Shown: positions 34,823-46,600, numbered from the stretch's first letter. The stretch: DNA of 64,000 nucleotides from Ephydatia muelleri (GCA_013339895.1 JABACO010000008.1:6855262-6919261); one strand, 5' to 3'. A program made the numbers and translations. The notes: generated by a model from the letters alone, not told the origin.

Positions 34823-35544
34823 TAGTCTCGTACCCAGACCCAAGTACGTCACAGCGGATACGCACTATAGGGTCTGGGAATGTGACTGCGAAAAATCGGT
34901 GACAAAAGTTCTGGAATTCCAGAACGCTTTAATTGACCGCAGGAATGTTGCTATATCAACAAGTAGTATTGATGACTTATAACATTTAATAACCAAAATG
35001 GATGATGTTTGTAGAGCTGTACGTTTTGTGATGGATCAACTTGGAGTGAATGTGTTGAAGGACAAACAGAAGGGAGGCCATGCACAACTCTGTTCGAGGC
35101 CATGACTGTTTCGTGATTGTGCCAACGGAGTACGGGAAACATTGTGCTATGCCTTGCTGCCTTTCGTGTTCTACCATCTTCGAAAGAGCTTCTATTGTAG
35201 TTTGCTTTTCGCCATTGGTATCTCTAATGATGGACCAAGTTTACAAATACTCATCTAAGGGTCTTGCAACACAGTTTGTTGGGGAAGCACTAGAAGACTA
35301 GTCGGTCATCATTAGAGTGTTGGAAGGTGACTACCAGCTAGTATTTTAAAGTAAAGAATCCAAGCAACGTTCACCATAAAACTTTAATATATGAATACGA
35401 TTGCGGTCTAGTTGCCTATCTTGTACAATTAACATTCCATCTGTCACCAATTTTTTGCAATCACATTCCCGGACCCTAGTTCTAGCGTAGCAGTGATGTA
35501 ATCCATCCGCAGCTGTGATGTACTTGGGTCTGGGTACGAGACTA
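34823..35544. mobile_element. TIR element carrying a RecQ fragment
   Basis: The ends TAGTCTCGTACCCAGACCC and GGGTCTGGGTACGAGACTA are followed by about 100 bp of inverted similarity (CAAGTACGTCACAGC, GGGTCTGGGAATGTGACTGC at the left against complements at the right). The interior is mostly a RecQ-like coding piece at 34998-35301. No target-site duplication was obvious. The ends match the MITE at 34043-34146 and, more weakly, sequence at 40022-40050. Confidence 0.8.
34998..35301 (+). pseudogene. RecQ-type helicase fragment in a TIR element
   Basis: The ATG at 34998 opens MDDVCRAVRFVMDQLGVNVL then KDKQK. A one-base difference in a GGG run near 35074 shifts to EAMHNSVRGHDCFVIVPTEY then GKHC, and on to IVVCFSPLVSLMMDQVYKYS, SKGLATQFVGEALED and stop. 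Motif I is altered (PTEYGKHC in place of PTGYGKS) and motif Ia (SPLVSLMMDQ) is kept. The DEAH box and everything after are missing. It is the same part of RecQ as in the element at 32.1 kb but from a clearly different source gene. No function expected. Confidence 0.75.
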
Positions 35545-36705
35545 GGGTCTTATACAACACACAGGCTAAAATAGTCTATGACCACCGCTATTCATGACCA
35601 GTAGTCATACAGTGCACCAGTGGTGATCTTCTTTCTATTTCCATAGGAGGAGCATGTGGGAGATGATACCATAGCAGTGCAAAAAAGTGTGTGATCAAAA
35701 AGAGAGCATCGTTCTGCACAGGCGAGAGAAGAAACTGGTGGGCATGCTGGCTGCTGATGGAAAGTATGGTTCGAGGTGTGTGTGTGTGTGTGTGTGTGTG
35801 GGGGTGGGTGGGTGTGGGTGCATGTACTGTTTCATGTACATGTACATCTACCTCCATAATATTTTAATGTGTTTAGCATTTAAGTAACATTAAAAATATT
35901 ATTGAAGAAAGGAAAGATGTTGCTTGGTGAGGAAATGGGTGTTGCTGGGATGTATGGAAATGAATCATTCTGAATAGCTATTACGGTACTGTTATTAATG
36001 AGCACAATTGTAGAGGTTGTCTGCACAGATGATATCGAGACATTCCATGCCTGATTAACACAACTTTTGCCATGACCATGTCAATGTTTTTTCATTTATA
36101 AGAGATCTTGTACTGTGTTGTTATTGTGCAAAGTTTCATTTTCCGAAACACTTCAGTTCATTAATAAATATTTGGCCACTTTGTAGCGTCCTGTGATTTT
36201 GCAATGCTGTAATATTTCATTGATAATGCTCATATTGGCATGATTGATATCAATGAAAAGCATATATCACAAGGAAGGACAAACATCATGTTAATTACCA
36301 TCAATAAAATTAATAACTTGGCCCCTAGTTATGCACATATCAAAACAACCCTATTTAGATTTCCTTCATTTTTGGCCCATTAGTTGGAAACGTACTGATG
36401 TACTTAATTTATTAAAAGTTAGTTCGGTATTTGTTTCGTTAGTAAGTTATAAATGAAATTGTGCCAAACATGTCATGTTTCTTTGAAGTACCGCTTGACC
36501 ACACCATTTACACAGACGCCACAAAACTATCATCTCCGTAATACTATTGCAATATTCACTCGCATGATGTCGCACTCACTTAAAGTACGCGTAAATAAGT
36601 GCGAGGTCTGATGTGACACTCGAATTCCTGAGTTTGCACATGAGGGCAATGCATGTAAGGTGCGTGGGCTGCGGGCCGCTTTTGCTTTTGTGAAATGTAT
36701 GTTTT
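35545..36705. other. No gene recognised; TG tract
   Basis: A TG/GGTG tract at 35779-35820. The remainder is AT-rich and non-coding by eye. Confidence 0.4.
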
Positions 36706-37520
36706 TGGTAAAGGTTATCAACTTCCTATTTTCTACACTTCATACTACACCATTTCTCTACGGTAAAATACTTTCGGGGGTCTTCGTGCCAGTATTGCAA
36801 CGTCCGATACCCCACAGGGTATGAACCCGTCATAACTTTCGGCAGGAGTAATCAAATCGCTTCAAATTCGGTTTGTAGGTAGAGGGATCCTATAGCTATG
36901 GATTTGTTCTGTTCGTTGACTCTATTCGTTGCGGAGATACAAGTGGGCAAATTTTTACACATTTCCTGCTCGATTTGCCCATTCTACACGAATATTAATC
37001 ACTTCCTTGTTCCGCCCAGTCTCCGCCTTAAACTAAGCTAAAGCCGTTCACAACTCAGTGTCTGTTTTGTTTTTTGTTTTCTGAGCCTATACGGGTCAAA
37101 GAAGATGAGTTATCACGATTGTACGGAATCCAAGTGAATGGTTGTAAGGATTTTTTTCCCCTAATCCCTCGCATCACCGTTCGGTACCTAGTAGTGTATT
37201 ATAAAGCTTTCCCACATTCGCTTGCTTAACTTCATTCCTGTCATGCCCACTCGGCTACACTGCAGGGATGCTATAACTTAGCTCACATAGCACGTGACCA
37301 TGCACTACGCACTTGCATTGTTACCTGCCACACACCTACCTACTGTACCTTCCTATTTGAGTGGGCTAAACAGCTCGACTGTTGGAAGATGCTGTATGGG
37401 TTAGTGATCGCTTGTGCCTAATGTGCGGAAAGCAACAATTAAGCGTGTTTGTAGTGATAACACACATCCCTGTGTATGTGTTGTGTACAACATTCCATTT
37501 CCGTAACAATGCAAGTGTAC

Positions 37521-37521
<1 letters not shown>

Positions 37522-37568
<47 letters not shown>
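37522..37568. repeat. (TG)n microsatellite
   Basis: About 22 TG units inside the centre of the 3.2-kb element. Confidence 0.95.
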
Positions 37569-37569
<1 letters not shown>

Positions 37570-37584
37570 TGTGTGTGTCACAAA

Positions 37585-37838
37585 TATATGGTGTACAGGC
37601 TATGTACATAACAATGTGTGTGCACAAATGTGTACATTCATGCACATGTACACTTTGTGAAAACAGTGAAGAACCCAATTGATGTCACTGCAAGTGGTAC
37701 AAGCCTGTGTGTGGGAAGAATATGGTGTACAGGCTATGTACATAACAATCAAGTGTGTACATTCATGCACATGTACGTGCTTTGTGAAAACAGTGTGAGA
37801 AATAAGAACCCAAAGTCACTGCAAGTGGCACAAGCCCA

Positions 37839-37876
<38 letters not shown>

Positions 37877-37980
37877 ATGTGTGTGCGCACAGGCATGTAC
37901 ATTCATGCAATTCATGCACATGTACACTTTGTGAAAACAGTGTGAGAAATAAGAACCAATGTCACTGCAAGTGGTACAAG
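37585..37980. repeat. About 135-bp tandem repeat, three copies
   Basis: Three degenerate copies share TACATTCATGCACATGTAC, CTTTGTGAAAACAGTG, AAGAACCCA and CACTGCAAGTGGTACAAGCC. A further (TG) tract lies at about 37841-37875 within them. Non-coding. Confidence 0.8.
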
Positions 37981-37989
37981 CCCCCCCCC

Positions 37990-38235
37990 CCCCCCCAACC
38001 CCGTCGTAAGTGGACTGCACTCCCCCCCGTCGTAAGCGGACTGCACCCCCCCCCCCCCCCCCCCCCCCCCCCGGTCGTAAGCGGACTGCACTCCCCCCCC
38101 CCCCCCCCCCGTTGTAAGCGGACTGCACTCCCCCCCCCCCCCCCCCCTGTCGTAAGCGGACTGCACTCCCCCCCCCGTCGTAAGCGGACTGCACCCCCCC
38201 CCCCCCCCCCCCGTCATAAGCGGACTGCACCCCCC
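37990..38235. repeat. Minisatellite GTCGTAAGCGGACTGCAC plus C-run
   Basis: Seven copies of GTCGTAAGCGGACTGCAC separated by C-runs of varying length. A complementary partial unit occurs at about 38688-38720 inside the nested G-rich element. Confidence 0.9.
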
Positions 38236-38324
38236 TCTTCCGTTCAAACAGCTTTGCATACATTGCCGCCCCTCTGGTAAACCGCCCCCCCCCCCCCCCC
38301 CATAACAAATTCCTGGATCCGGGG

Positions 38325-38568
<244 letters not shown>

Positions 38569-38602
38569 GTACAGTAGGTAGGTGTGTGGCAGGTAACAAT
38601 AC

Positions 38603-38985
38603 CAGAGGCGTAGGAACGTATTTAAGATTGGGGGGGGGCCAACTTTGTAAAATTATTAACGGGGGGGGGGGGGGGGGGGGGGGGGGCAGTCCCTTACGAC
38701 GGGGGGGGTGGGGGGGCAGTCCACTTTTGGCACACAGACAATACGTTATCGTTAATAATACACGGTTTTGCTAACCGTTACAGTATTACAGAGCGCGCGT
38801 AATGAAGTAGACGTAGACGTAATATGGTGACGTGCGGTTACGGATACTAAGTACCGGTGAGTTAAACTAAAATAAAGGGGTAACATTGGGGGGGGCCGAA
38901 GTATACGTCGGCCCCCCCACCTATAAGATTGGGGGGGCCAAGGCCCCCTCTGCCCCCCCCCCCCCCCCCGGTTCCTACGCCTCTG
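38603..38985. mobile_element. Nested G-rich element, CAGAGGCGTAGGAAC ends
   Basis: The ends CAGAGGCGTAGGAACG and GTTCCTACGCCTCTG are inverted. AATAC precedes and AATGC follows. The uninterrupted other arm of the host element reads GTAACAATGCAAGTG across this site in complement, so this is an insertion with a 5-bp duplication (one copy mutated). It contains G- and C-runs and GGGGGGGCCAAGGCCCC. Same family as 7339-7540. Confidence 0.85.
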
Positions 38986-39148
38986 AATGCAAGTGCGTAG
39001 TGCATGGTCACGTGCTATGTGAGCTAAGCTATAGCATCCCTGCAGTGTAGCCGAGTGGGCGTGACAGGAATGAAGTTAAGCAAGCGAATGTGGGAATACA
39101 CTACTAGGTACCGAACGGTGATGCGAGTGACTAGGAAAATAAAATCCT

Positions 39149-39324
39149 AAAGGTCGGCATACACGGGGCGACTTCCTGCCAACTTGTCGCATGCAACTCG
39201 AATGAATATGGGTAAAAGTTCCGTAATTGTTTAGTTTACTGATGGTTTGCGGAACATTTGTCCATATTCATTCGAGTTGCATGCGACAAATCGGCAGGAA
39301 GTCGCCCCGTGTATGCCGACCTTT
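39149..39324. mobile_element. Nested 176-bp foldback element
   Basis: The ends AAAGGTCGGCATACACGGGG and CCCCGTGTATGCCGACCTTT are inverted, with arms of about 70 bp including CATATTCATTCGAGTTGCAT. The corresponding place in the left arm of the 3.2-kb element lacks it, so it inserted after the arms formed. Confidence 0.85.
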
Positions 39325-39877
39325 ATGCGCGTCCGCGACGTGGGAGGCGGCGACAACCATCAGGCGCTAGCTGACAACCATTCACTTGGATCCGTTAATT
39401 CGGTACGATCGTCATACGAAGTGATAACTCGTCTTCTTTGACCCGTATAGCCTCAGAAAATAAAACAAAATAACAAAAAACAAACAGACACTGAGTTGCG
39501 AACGGCTGTACATGTAGCTTAGTTTAAAAGGCGGAGAATGGGCGGAACAAGGAAGTGATTAATATTCATGCGGAATGGGAGAATGGAACTAGGGTTGCCT
39601 GGGCAAATCGGTGTGCATTAACTTTGCACACCTGTATCTCCGCAACGAATAGAGTCAACGAACATAACAAATCCATAGCTATAGGACCCCTCTACCTACA
39701 AACCGAATTTGAAGCGATTTGATTAGTCCTGCCGAAAGTTATGACGGGTTCATACCCTGTGGGGTATCGGACGTTGCAATACTGGCACGGAGCAAGTGCA
39801 AGACCCCAAAAGTATTTTGCCATAGAGAAATGATGTAGTATGAAGTGTACAAAATAGGAAGTTGATAGCGTTTACCA

Positions 39878-40153
39878 TTCTTATCCATTAATTATATTAT
39901 GCAGAAAATAATATATCATTGATAATATTGAGCACATTGTTACAAACTATGAAATGTTCCTTTTTACAGAATTTAGGCTGTGAACATGACTGACTGACAT
40001 GGCTGACTGACTCCTGCTGTCAAGTCTTGTATCCAGACCCAGAGTTATGCAACGTAGGGTCTGGTGAACTGCTGTACTAAATTCTGCACCAGAATTTTGG
40101 GGAACCAATCAGATTAGAGGTATATGCAATAATTGCATATTTTTGTTATAATT
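39878..40153. other. Spacer; partial CCAGACCC repeat
   Basis: At 40022-40070 there is CTTGTATCCAGACCC and GGGTCTGG, a decayed relative of the TAGTCTCGTACCCAGACCC ends seen at 34-35 kb. Confidence 0.4.
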
Positions 40154-40241
40154 GAGGTTAATTAGGAATTTATGATGGTGTGTGGTGACATGCGACAGAC
40201 TTCTAAGGCATGTGGGCCAACTTGCCAGCTTCTATGGTGGG

Positions 40242-40273
<32 letters not shown>

Positions 40274-40332
40274 CTGTGTGTGTGTGTGTGTGTGCATACA
40301 CACACACACACACAGCACACACACACACACAC

Positions 40333-40392
<60 letters not shown>

Positions 40393-40491
40393 GGCAGTGT
40401 AACACCACCATAGAAGCTGGCAAGTTGGCCCATGTGCCTTAGAAGTCTGTCGAATGTCACCACATACTATCACAAATTCCTAACTAACCTC
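40154..40491. mobile_element. Foldback element centred on a TG/CA tract
   Basis: GAGGTTAATTAGGAATTTATG at the left pairs with AAATTCCTAACTAACCTC at the right, and CATGTGGGCCAACTTGCCAG pairs with CTGGCAAGTTGGCCCATGTG. The centre (40243-40391) is (TG)n followed by (CA)n, so even the microsatellite is self-complementary. Arms about 85 bp. No coding. Confidence 0.85.
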
Positions 40492-41298
40492 TGGATTATG
40501 CTTGCATACCTCTGTGTAGAGCTGGACGCACAAGGTTTACATTACAGACTTGGTGAGGTTTGTTCACATGATGCTGTCATACTTTTTAAGGCTGAAGCTT
40601 GTATCAGGCTTAGAATTGCATCAGAAACATGCACATCACAACCATGCTTGTGAAATCAGACATATTCTAAGGTAATAGACTTGTGCAGGAAGTAGTGTTA
40701 GCTTACAATACATTCTCCTTTTGTAGGTCCTGTTTATGGCATCAGTTTGAACCACTCTTGACTCAGAGAAGCCCTGATGATTGCTTCACTCTCCAACCCA
40801 CCAACCCCTTGCTCCTCCACATCTCTTAAGTCTAGACACTTTACACAAATCCTACCCAAAGGCAGCAATGAGAAGTGCTTCTGCGTTTAAGAACGTTTCC
40901 TACAGCGATTAGCAAGTCTTGAATGCCGATCCAAATTGCTTGAAGTAGTAGACATTTGCCCATGAAGAAGACAAATGGAAGGGGCATGGGAAGCATGGTT
41001 TAATGGTTGTCCTAAAGCAAAAAGAAATTGTGCCATTGGTTAATTTAATCTTACCAGTACAAGTGGTCGCTACAAACGCGCGACTATTTTCAGTTGGAGT
41101 CCAATGTTTTTGGTGTAGAGCCACAACCCACATCTGTTTTCTGTCCTTGTCGCCGTAAAAACCGTATAATTTCTTATTTTCCCTCTTGCTATAACAAATA
41201 TTTGCAGTCTATTACAGCACACATATGTGGCATGGTTCAAACCTGCATGTTTTCCAGCAGAGCGCACTAACAACTCGAAAATTTGCCCACCAAAATGG
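40492..41298. other. No gene recognised
   Basis: No coding resemblance. It ends at the target site of the LTR element. Confidence 0.4.
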
Positions 41299-41303
41299 CG
41301 ACC

Positions 41304-41450
41304 TGTTTGGGGTGTGTATGGTGGGTGGGTCGATGTGACAGGGCATCGCATGGTATACTTGTGTGGTGTGTGATGTTTTATTGCTGATTTGCTGACTAGA
41401 GAAAGGGCATCCAAGTACCCGAGCCTTGATTACGCGCCGTATACGAAACA
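41304..41450 (+). repeat. 5' LTR (147 bp)
   Basis: TG...CA termini. Same length as the 3' LTR and about 90% identical by eye. Confidence 0.88.
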
Positions 41451-41481
41451 TGGTGTCAGGAGTGGGATTTGAACCCACGCC
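41451..41481 (+). promoter_or_regulatory. Primer binding site, tRNA-Leu, unusually long match
   Basis: TGGTGTCAGGAGTGGGATTT and the next bases GAACCCACGCC complement the 3' end of a eukaryotic tRNA-Leu including CCA, acceptor stem and T arm. About 30 nt match where 12-18 are usual. The tRNA identity comes from the acceptor sequence and T arm only. Confidence 0.75.
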
Positions 41482-42128
41482 CACTTGCAGGCAAGCCCCA
41501 GTCAACGTTTGTTGGCCAGGCGAACCAGGGGAATCATGCCAACAAGTAGGGCTAAATTGGAGTGGGAACCTATGTAGGAAAAGAAGATTAAGAGACAAGG
41601 GCAGATACAAGCTCAACAAGAAGGCAAGGGACGGAGTTTGGCACCACTAAAGAAGGAAGAACCTGTCTTAGTACAGGACATGCGAGCAAGGAAGACCCAG
41701 TGGATGAGGGGACACTATTTGGATCGATTAACAGATCGATCTGGAATCGCGAAGGTCGATGGAAGGTTACTGCATAGAAACAGGCAGTTTCTAAAAACCA
41801 ACGCCCAATGTCCCTCAGGTGCCATTGGAGGAAGTTTGTCAGGCACTGGTTTCTGAGCCTGGAGCAGCGGCATCTAGTAGTCCTAATTGAGTCCCATAGT
41901 GCAGGGAGGCGGAACGTGAGAAGGAGATACCGAAAGGGAACACGGTTACATCTGCAGTACAGCAAGAAGATGCAGCCCGAACCAGAAGTACAGCCAGTGT
42001 GTTGCCAGCATCCTGTGGGGTGACAACTACCACCCGATGTGGGCGGATCGTTCGGAAGCCGGCTCGCTACCAGGGCTTTATGAAACACTAGTTGCCAGAA
42101 CTCATGTTGTTTTATTTAGGGTAGGGGA

Positions 42129-42275
42129 TGTTTGGGGTGTGTATGGTGGGCGGGTCGATGTGACAGGGCATTGCGTGATATACTCGTGTGGTGTGTGATG
42201 TTTTATTGCTGATTTGCTGACAAGAGAAAGGATATTCAAGTACCCGAGCCTTGATTACGCGCCGTGCGCGAAACA
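42129..42275 (+). repeat. 3' LTR (147 bp)
   Basis: Preceded by the polypurine stretch GGGTAGGGGA, ends CGCGAAACA, followed by the CGACC duplication. Confidence 0.88.
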
Positions 42276-42280
42276 CGACC

Positions 42281-43305
42281 CACAAAAGGTAATGATTTCA
42301 TAACACACCTGAAGCAACGGCCGTACGGTAACAATATGATAATGATTTCGCGCCGTAACTGGTCTATACAACGGATGCGTTCTATGGGGACATAATCGGT
42401 CTGCACTGGGTCCCTCAGTTACTATTGTATGTGGCTTACCATACCTCCCAATCTTTACCAACGGGCAACATACACGGCCAACTTTTGAAAAACGAATCAC
42501 AACCGTTACAGCTTCTAACGGTTGTGGATAGATATGTGAACGTACTTGGGGTAGTGTCGCTTCAGATCTGATATATAGCGCACGTGAATTAGCTGCTTTT
42601 CAGATCGTCTTCATGGGCGCATCCAGGGTGTAAAATAATCATAATAGCGGATATTTAGAAATCATGGCATAGATGTTTACACAGTCTAAAGATGGCACCA
42701 GTAATGAGGCTAAAAGCTAAAGAATGTATTCTTGAAAATCAAACAGGCAGTGTAAAAGCAGAAGACGAGATATTTTATATTTAGAGGTATCAATACGCGT
42801 AGAATCAAAATATGATTCTTTCTTCTGGATGCGGTACAAAATTATGGTCGAATTGAATAAATATATAAAAAGTACCCCCTGTAAACTTGAAATTTTTGAC
42901 TAATTGTTAAGCTGCAAAAGGTTCCTTTTTATAGCCAACATAGCTGGTAGATTTCTACACATTGTGGTATTGTGGGCATGAATGTAATGTTATTCATTAA
43001 GAAGCCATTAACGTTTATTTCCTCGATGGTGTCCATCATGTACAAACACAAGTCTGTTGACGGATGTATCACACCCTTCAACCACAGCTGATGCAGTCTT
43101 CTCAACAAACGAGCAGGTCTTAGTGCACTTGTGGACCACTGACACAGCTGTGCAGACAGAAGATGAAGGAATGACATGGAAGAAGTCCACCATTGTTAGC
43201 AATGGGCAGTCAAACTCATAAAGTATACAGCCTTGGACAGTACAGTAGGAACTTTCACCGGTTTGGAAACCTTCTCAGAATAGACCAATTTCCTGCTGTG
43301 TAAAT
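42281..43305. other. No gene; short TRAF-B-like remnant at 42330-42416
   Basis: TCGGTCTGCACTGGGTCCCTC at 42396-42416 is identical to the TRAF RING exon sequence for RDPVQT (minus), and ACAACGGATGCGTTCTATGG near 42366 resembles TRAF B upstream sequence. A tiny copied piece, otherwise nothing recognised. Confidence 0.4.
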
Positions 43306-43624
43306 ACACAGTATCACACACACACAAAACACAAAACACACTCACACAACACACAGTATCACCCACACACATACACATAACACAAAAAACACACTCACAC
43401 AGTATCACCCATCCACCCACACACAAAACACACCAAACACATCCACCCAGTGTCACCCACTCACACACGCACACATTACACACACAAAACACACAAACAC
43501 ACAAAACATTCACACAACACACAGTATCAGATCACCCACCCACCCACCCACACACACACAAATACACTCACACAACACACAGTATCACACACACACACAC
43601 AAACACACTCACAACACACAGTAT

Positions 43625-43655
<31 letters not shown>

Positions 43656-43771
43656 ACAACACACAGTATCACACACACACACAAACACACTCACAACACA
43701 CAGTATCACACACACACACACACACAAACACACTCACACAGCACACAGTATCACACACACACACACACACA
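43306..43771. repeat. CA-rich minisatellite with CACAACACACAGTATCAC units
   Basis: Units of about 40-55 bp made of CACA stretches and ACTCACAACACACAGTATCA. Thr/His and Cys/Val translations are artefacts. Confidence 0.9.
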
Positions 43772-44224
43772 GTCATACTGATGAACTATTGGCTGATTTG
43801 TATAGGATAAAATCAGCAATGTTGATGAGCCCACCAGATCCATAAATGGCAGCCGAACTCATTACATGAGTAGATGACTTATAAGATGGTGGCATCAACA
43901 GTGTACAGCTGGCAATAGCTTGACTAAGAAGGATGGTACCACGTTCTGGGATGGTCATCTTAATGGCACCAAGTTCCAAGGCTGCTATTGATAACTGCAT
44001 GAAGTAAAGCAAGACTGAAAGTTGTTCAATATCACACAGTCAGTCACATACACACCTTGCGCAGGGTTCCCTGTTGGTAAATACATTTCTCTGGATTCCA
44101 CATTTTCCCAGAAATTGCGACACATCAAAGCTTCACAAGTTCAGCACCAAACCTTTACAGAGTAACATGATATACATTTTGTATGCAAATTTAATACGTA
44201 CTTGTTTGAAATGCCCTAACAGAT

Positions 44225-45538
44225 AATCTCTTCAACACCAAATTTTGTGGCGATATCATTGCTGGGAGAATGTTTGTTGGAAAAGATGTTCTTTGTACGA
44301 ATGATTGAATTGAAGCTTTCACACCTGTGTTTAAATATAATATAATTATAATGCATGTCTAAAATTAGTGCTTACCATTCAGTATTTATATTCTGAAGTT
44401 AGTCCAAATTAAAGCATACTCTCACAAAGTTACAACAGTAGGTAGACTTTCAGCTTTCTTTTCAGGTTAGGAAAGTGAGCTAGAATAGTAGCAACACAGG
44501 AACTACAATCTGACTCGTACGAACCAACCATCTCAGGGTCAAATGGCTGACAATATGCAATTCTAACACCTGTTGACACATATAGTGCATGAACATGTAG
44601 CTATTACAAGTGTTACCTGCATTGACCTTTGATAGCTTAAACCACACTTCTTTTTCACCATCATCCATATACGGGGATAATCAATGAACTGCAAGTTGAG
44701 CAAGCAGCTTAATTCTTTGAACGCCAAGTGCATACAAGCATGCATGCACATGCATTTGCGTGCATGCTTGTACGCGTTTGGCACACAGCCGTTACAACAT
44801 TCATGCATGATTTAGATATTGCATCAAAATGTGTTGACCAGTCACAACACTATCTATGATGCATGCATATGCTTCCTGCACTTGTAATCTTATAAGTACA
44901 TGCACAAAGTAATTGTTTCTTCTAAAGAATCCATTATTTAGATGAGCCACTTCACTTCACTAATGCAATCCTTCAATACTCTAAGAACGAGAATGCGTAG
45001 CCAAGATCAGTGTAGTATATCATGCCTGTTCACTCCCCCCTTTTGCCAGTTCGTATTATAGGTTGTTGGAACAAAAGGTGCCAGCAGGTTATAATGGACA
45101 CATGCACAAAATGTGCTACACTGATACCACACTTACGTTCAAACATTTGTATGACTATGGGGTTACGTGCATGTCAGTATTGCACTTGCATGCATATTCA
45201 AAGTGATTTTGATCAACACAATATAACACACAGCACTGCATGAATGGTGAGGCAGATAATTCCTGTTTTGTAAGCACACATCTTTGATTTGTTGCCACTT
45301 GTATCGTCAGAATATATCATCAACAGAACCATCACTACAGGCATATTTCCTAGCTCAATGGATTGCTTCTTCATAGGATGAGGTGTTGTAAAGGCCATAT
45401 ATTCCTGTGCAATCATAACATATGCATGGTAGTCATCAGTACACATGCGCGCATATATTTTGTTTTCTTCTTAAAATAAATGTCTAATAATGCAGCCAAA
45501 AGTATCCAAAATGAACACAACAACATATTTCACGCACA

Positions 45539-45579
<41 letters not shown>

Positions 45580-46600
45580 ACAAACATACACAAATACTTA
45601 CGCCATCATTGAGTTGTTTTAATGAAGTGGTTTCGACAATTTGATCGGGTTTCAGCTCTTGTTCCTGCTTCTGGTAGCACAAACAGAATGGCATTCACTG
45701 GTACGCATTGCACTCCAGATATTATCCAGGAGCCACATAAATTGGTTTGGATATTGCTCAAGAGCCTCTATATTAACAAAAACATCCAATTTCTCTTCAA
45801 AACATAAGAAGTCATGAACACAACCTGTGACTTTCTTCCCAGTTACCACAAACTCTACAAAATCTTTCACAAACACATTTCCAACAGGTGATGCACACAT
45901 AGGTACATGGTATCACTCATCGTTCCTCCACCGTAATGCATGGAACACCTCCCTAATAAGTTCAATCCAGTAAAGTATATCTTTACTGTAGCAGACATAC
46001 CTTATGCAACCCTTGGGCTTATGGTAAAGAATGTTTGCAATGCGTGGAGTGGCCAATCACATCTTTAATGTGTGATAAGTTGAATTCATGTAGTATGGTA
46101 TGCCCTTGGCAGTGCGAAACTACATGTAGAAGGTCGATATAGACTGTGATACAATACAGTTTCAGTTAGAATATAAACCCTTTGAGGTGGTAAAAACCCT
46201 AGCAACCTAAAGTGCCTCATTATTGATACACTAGGAAGGGAAGGCTGCAATTGCCTTAGTGTACAGAAGATGAACTTTAGGTTTAACTCACCCTAAATCA
46301 AAGATAACACGAAAATAGGGATAGCTCTTCAATATACAATACCTACCATTGGACGTGGACTGAGAACAATTAAATATGCCATGGCATCGGTTCTGGATGA
46401 AAATAGTCTGAAATCTGGTTCTGCTGTGTGATGACTTGAACTTAAATCATCTAAGTACACAGATCATTAAGTGGTAACAAAAGCCTACATGTAATACACA
46501 TACCTGTCTGAATTGTCTTCAAAATCTGTTGATTCTATGTCAATTGATGAAGGGTTACAGCAATGCACAGGTGGGAAAGCTATGTGAAAAGTATTGATTT
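44225..46600 (-). pseudogene. Decayed transposon protein, copy 2
   Basis: Read on the minus strand from about 46.6 kb: KDFVEFVVTGKKVTGCVHDF and LEQYPNQFMWLLDNIWSAM (45652-45900), MKKQSIELGNMPVVMVLLMI then YSDDTSGNKSK (45213-45446), WMMVKKKCG (44660-44690), FLELHIVSHL and at 44230-44340 the complement of CTTCAATTCAATCRTTCGT with AACATCTTTTCCAACAAACA. The last blocks are near-identical to 800-1285 and the DDTSGNKSK block is where copy 1 enters the window, so the two are copies of one element in opposite orientation. Stops, a CA microsatellite (45538-45593) and frame changes show decay. Confidence 0.6.
45538..45593. repeat. (CA)n microsatellite
   Basis: About 56 bp of CACA with a few A insertions, inside transposon copy 2. 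Confidence 0.9.

Larger units (their letters stand above)
41304..42275 (+). mobile_element. Miniature Ty3/Gypsy-type LTR retrotransposon (TRIM-like), complete
   Basis: Two LTRs of 147 bp each (41304-41450 and 42129-42275), both beginning TGTTTGGGGTGTG and ending CGAAACA. CGACC flanks both ends (41299-41303 and 42276-42280), a perfect 5-bp target-site duplication. A primer binding site complementary to tRNA-Leu starts right after the 5' LTR, and a purine stretch GGGTAGGGGA precedes the 3' LTR. The 678-bp interior keeps only an integrase/pol end: EEPVLVQDMRARKTQWMRGH, GRLLHRNRQFLKTN and, in shifted frames, RCGRIVRKPARYQGF. Gag, protease, reverse transcriptase and RNase H are deleted. Non-autonomous; it needs enzymes from a full-length relative. 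The LTRs differ by roughly a dozen bases, so insertion is not very recent. Confidence 0.88.

Noticed and set aside
41451..41481. A tRNA-Leu gene on the minus strand
   Set aside because: Only the 3' T-arm and acceptor half matches, and it directly adjoins a 5' LTR; it is a primer binding site, not a full cloverleaf.
41588..42088. A 166-codon minus-strand frame
   Set aside because: It is the antisense of the integrase remnant in the LTR element.
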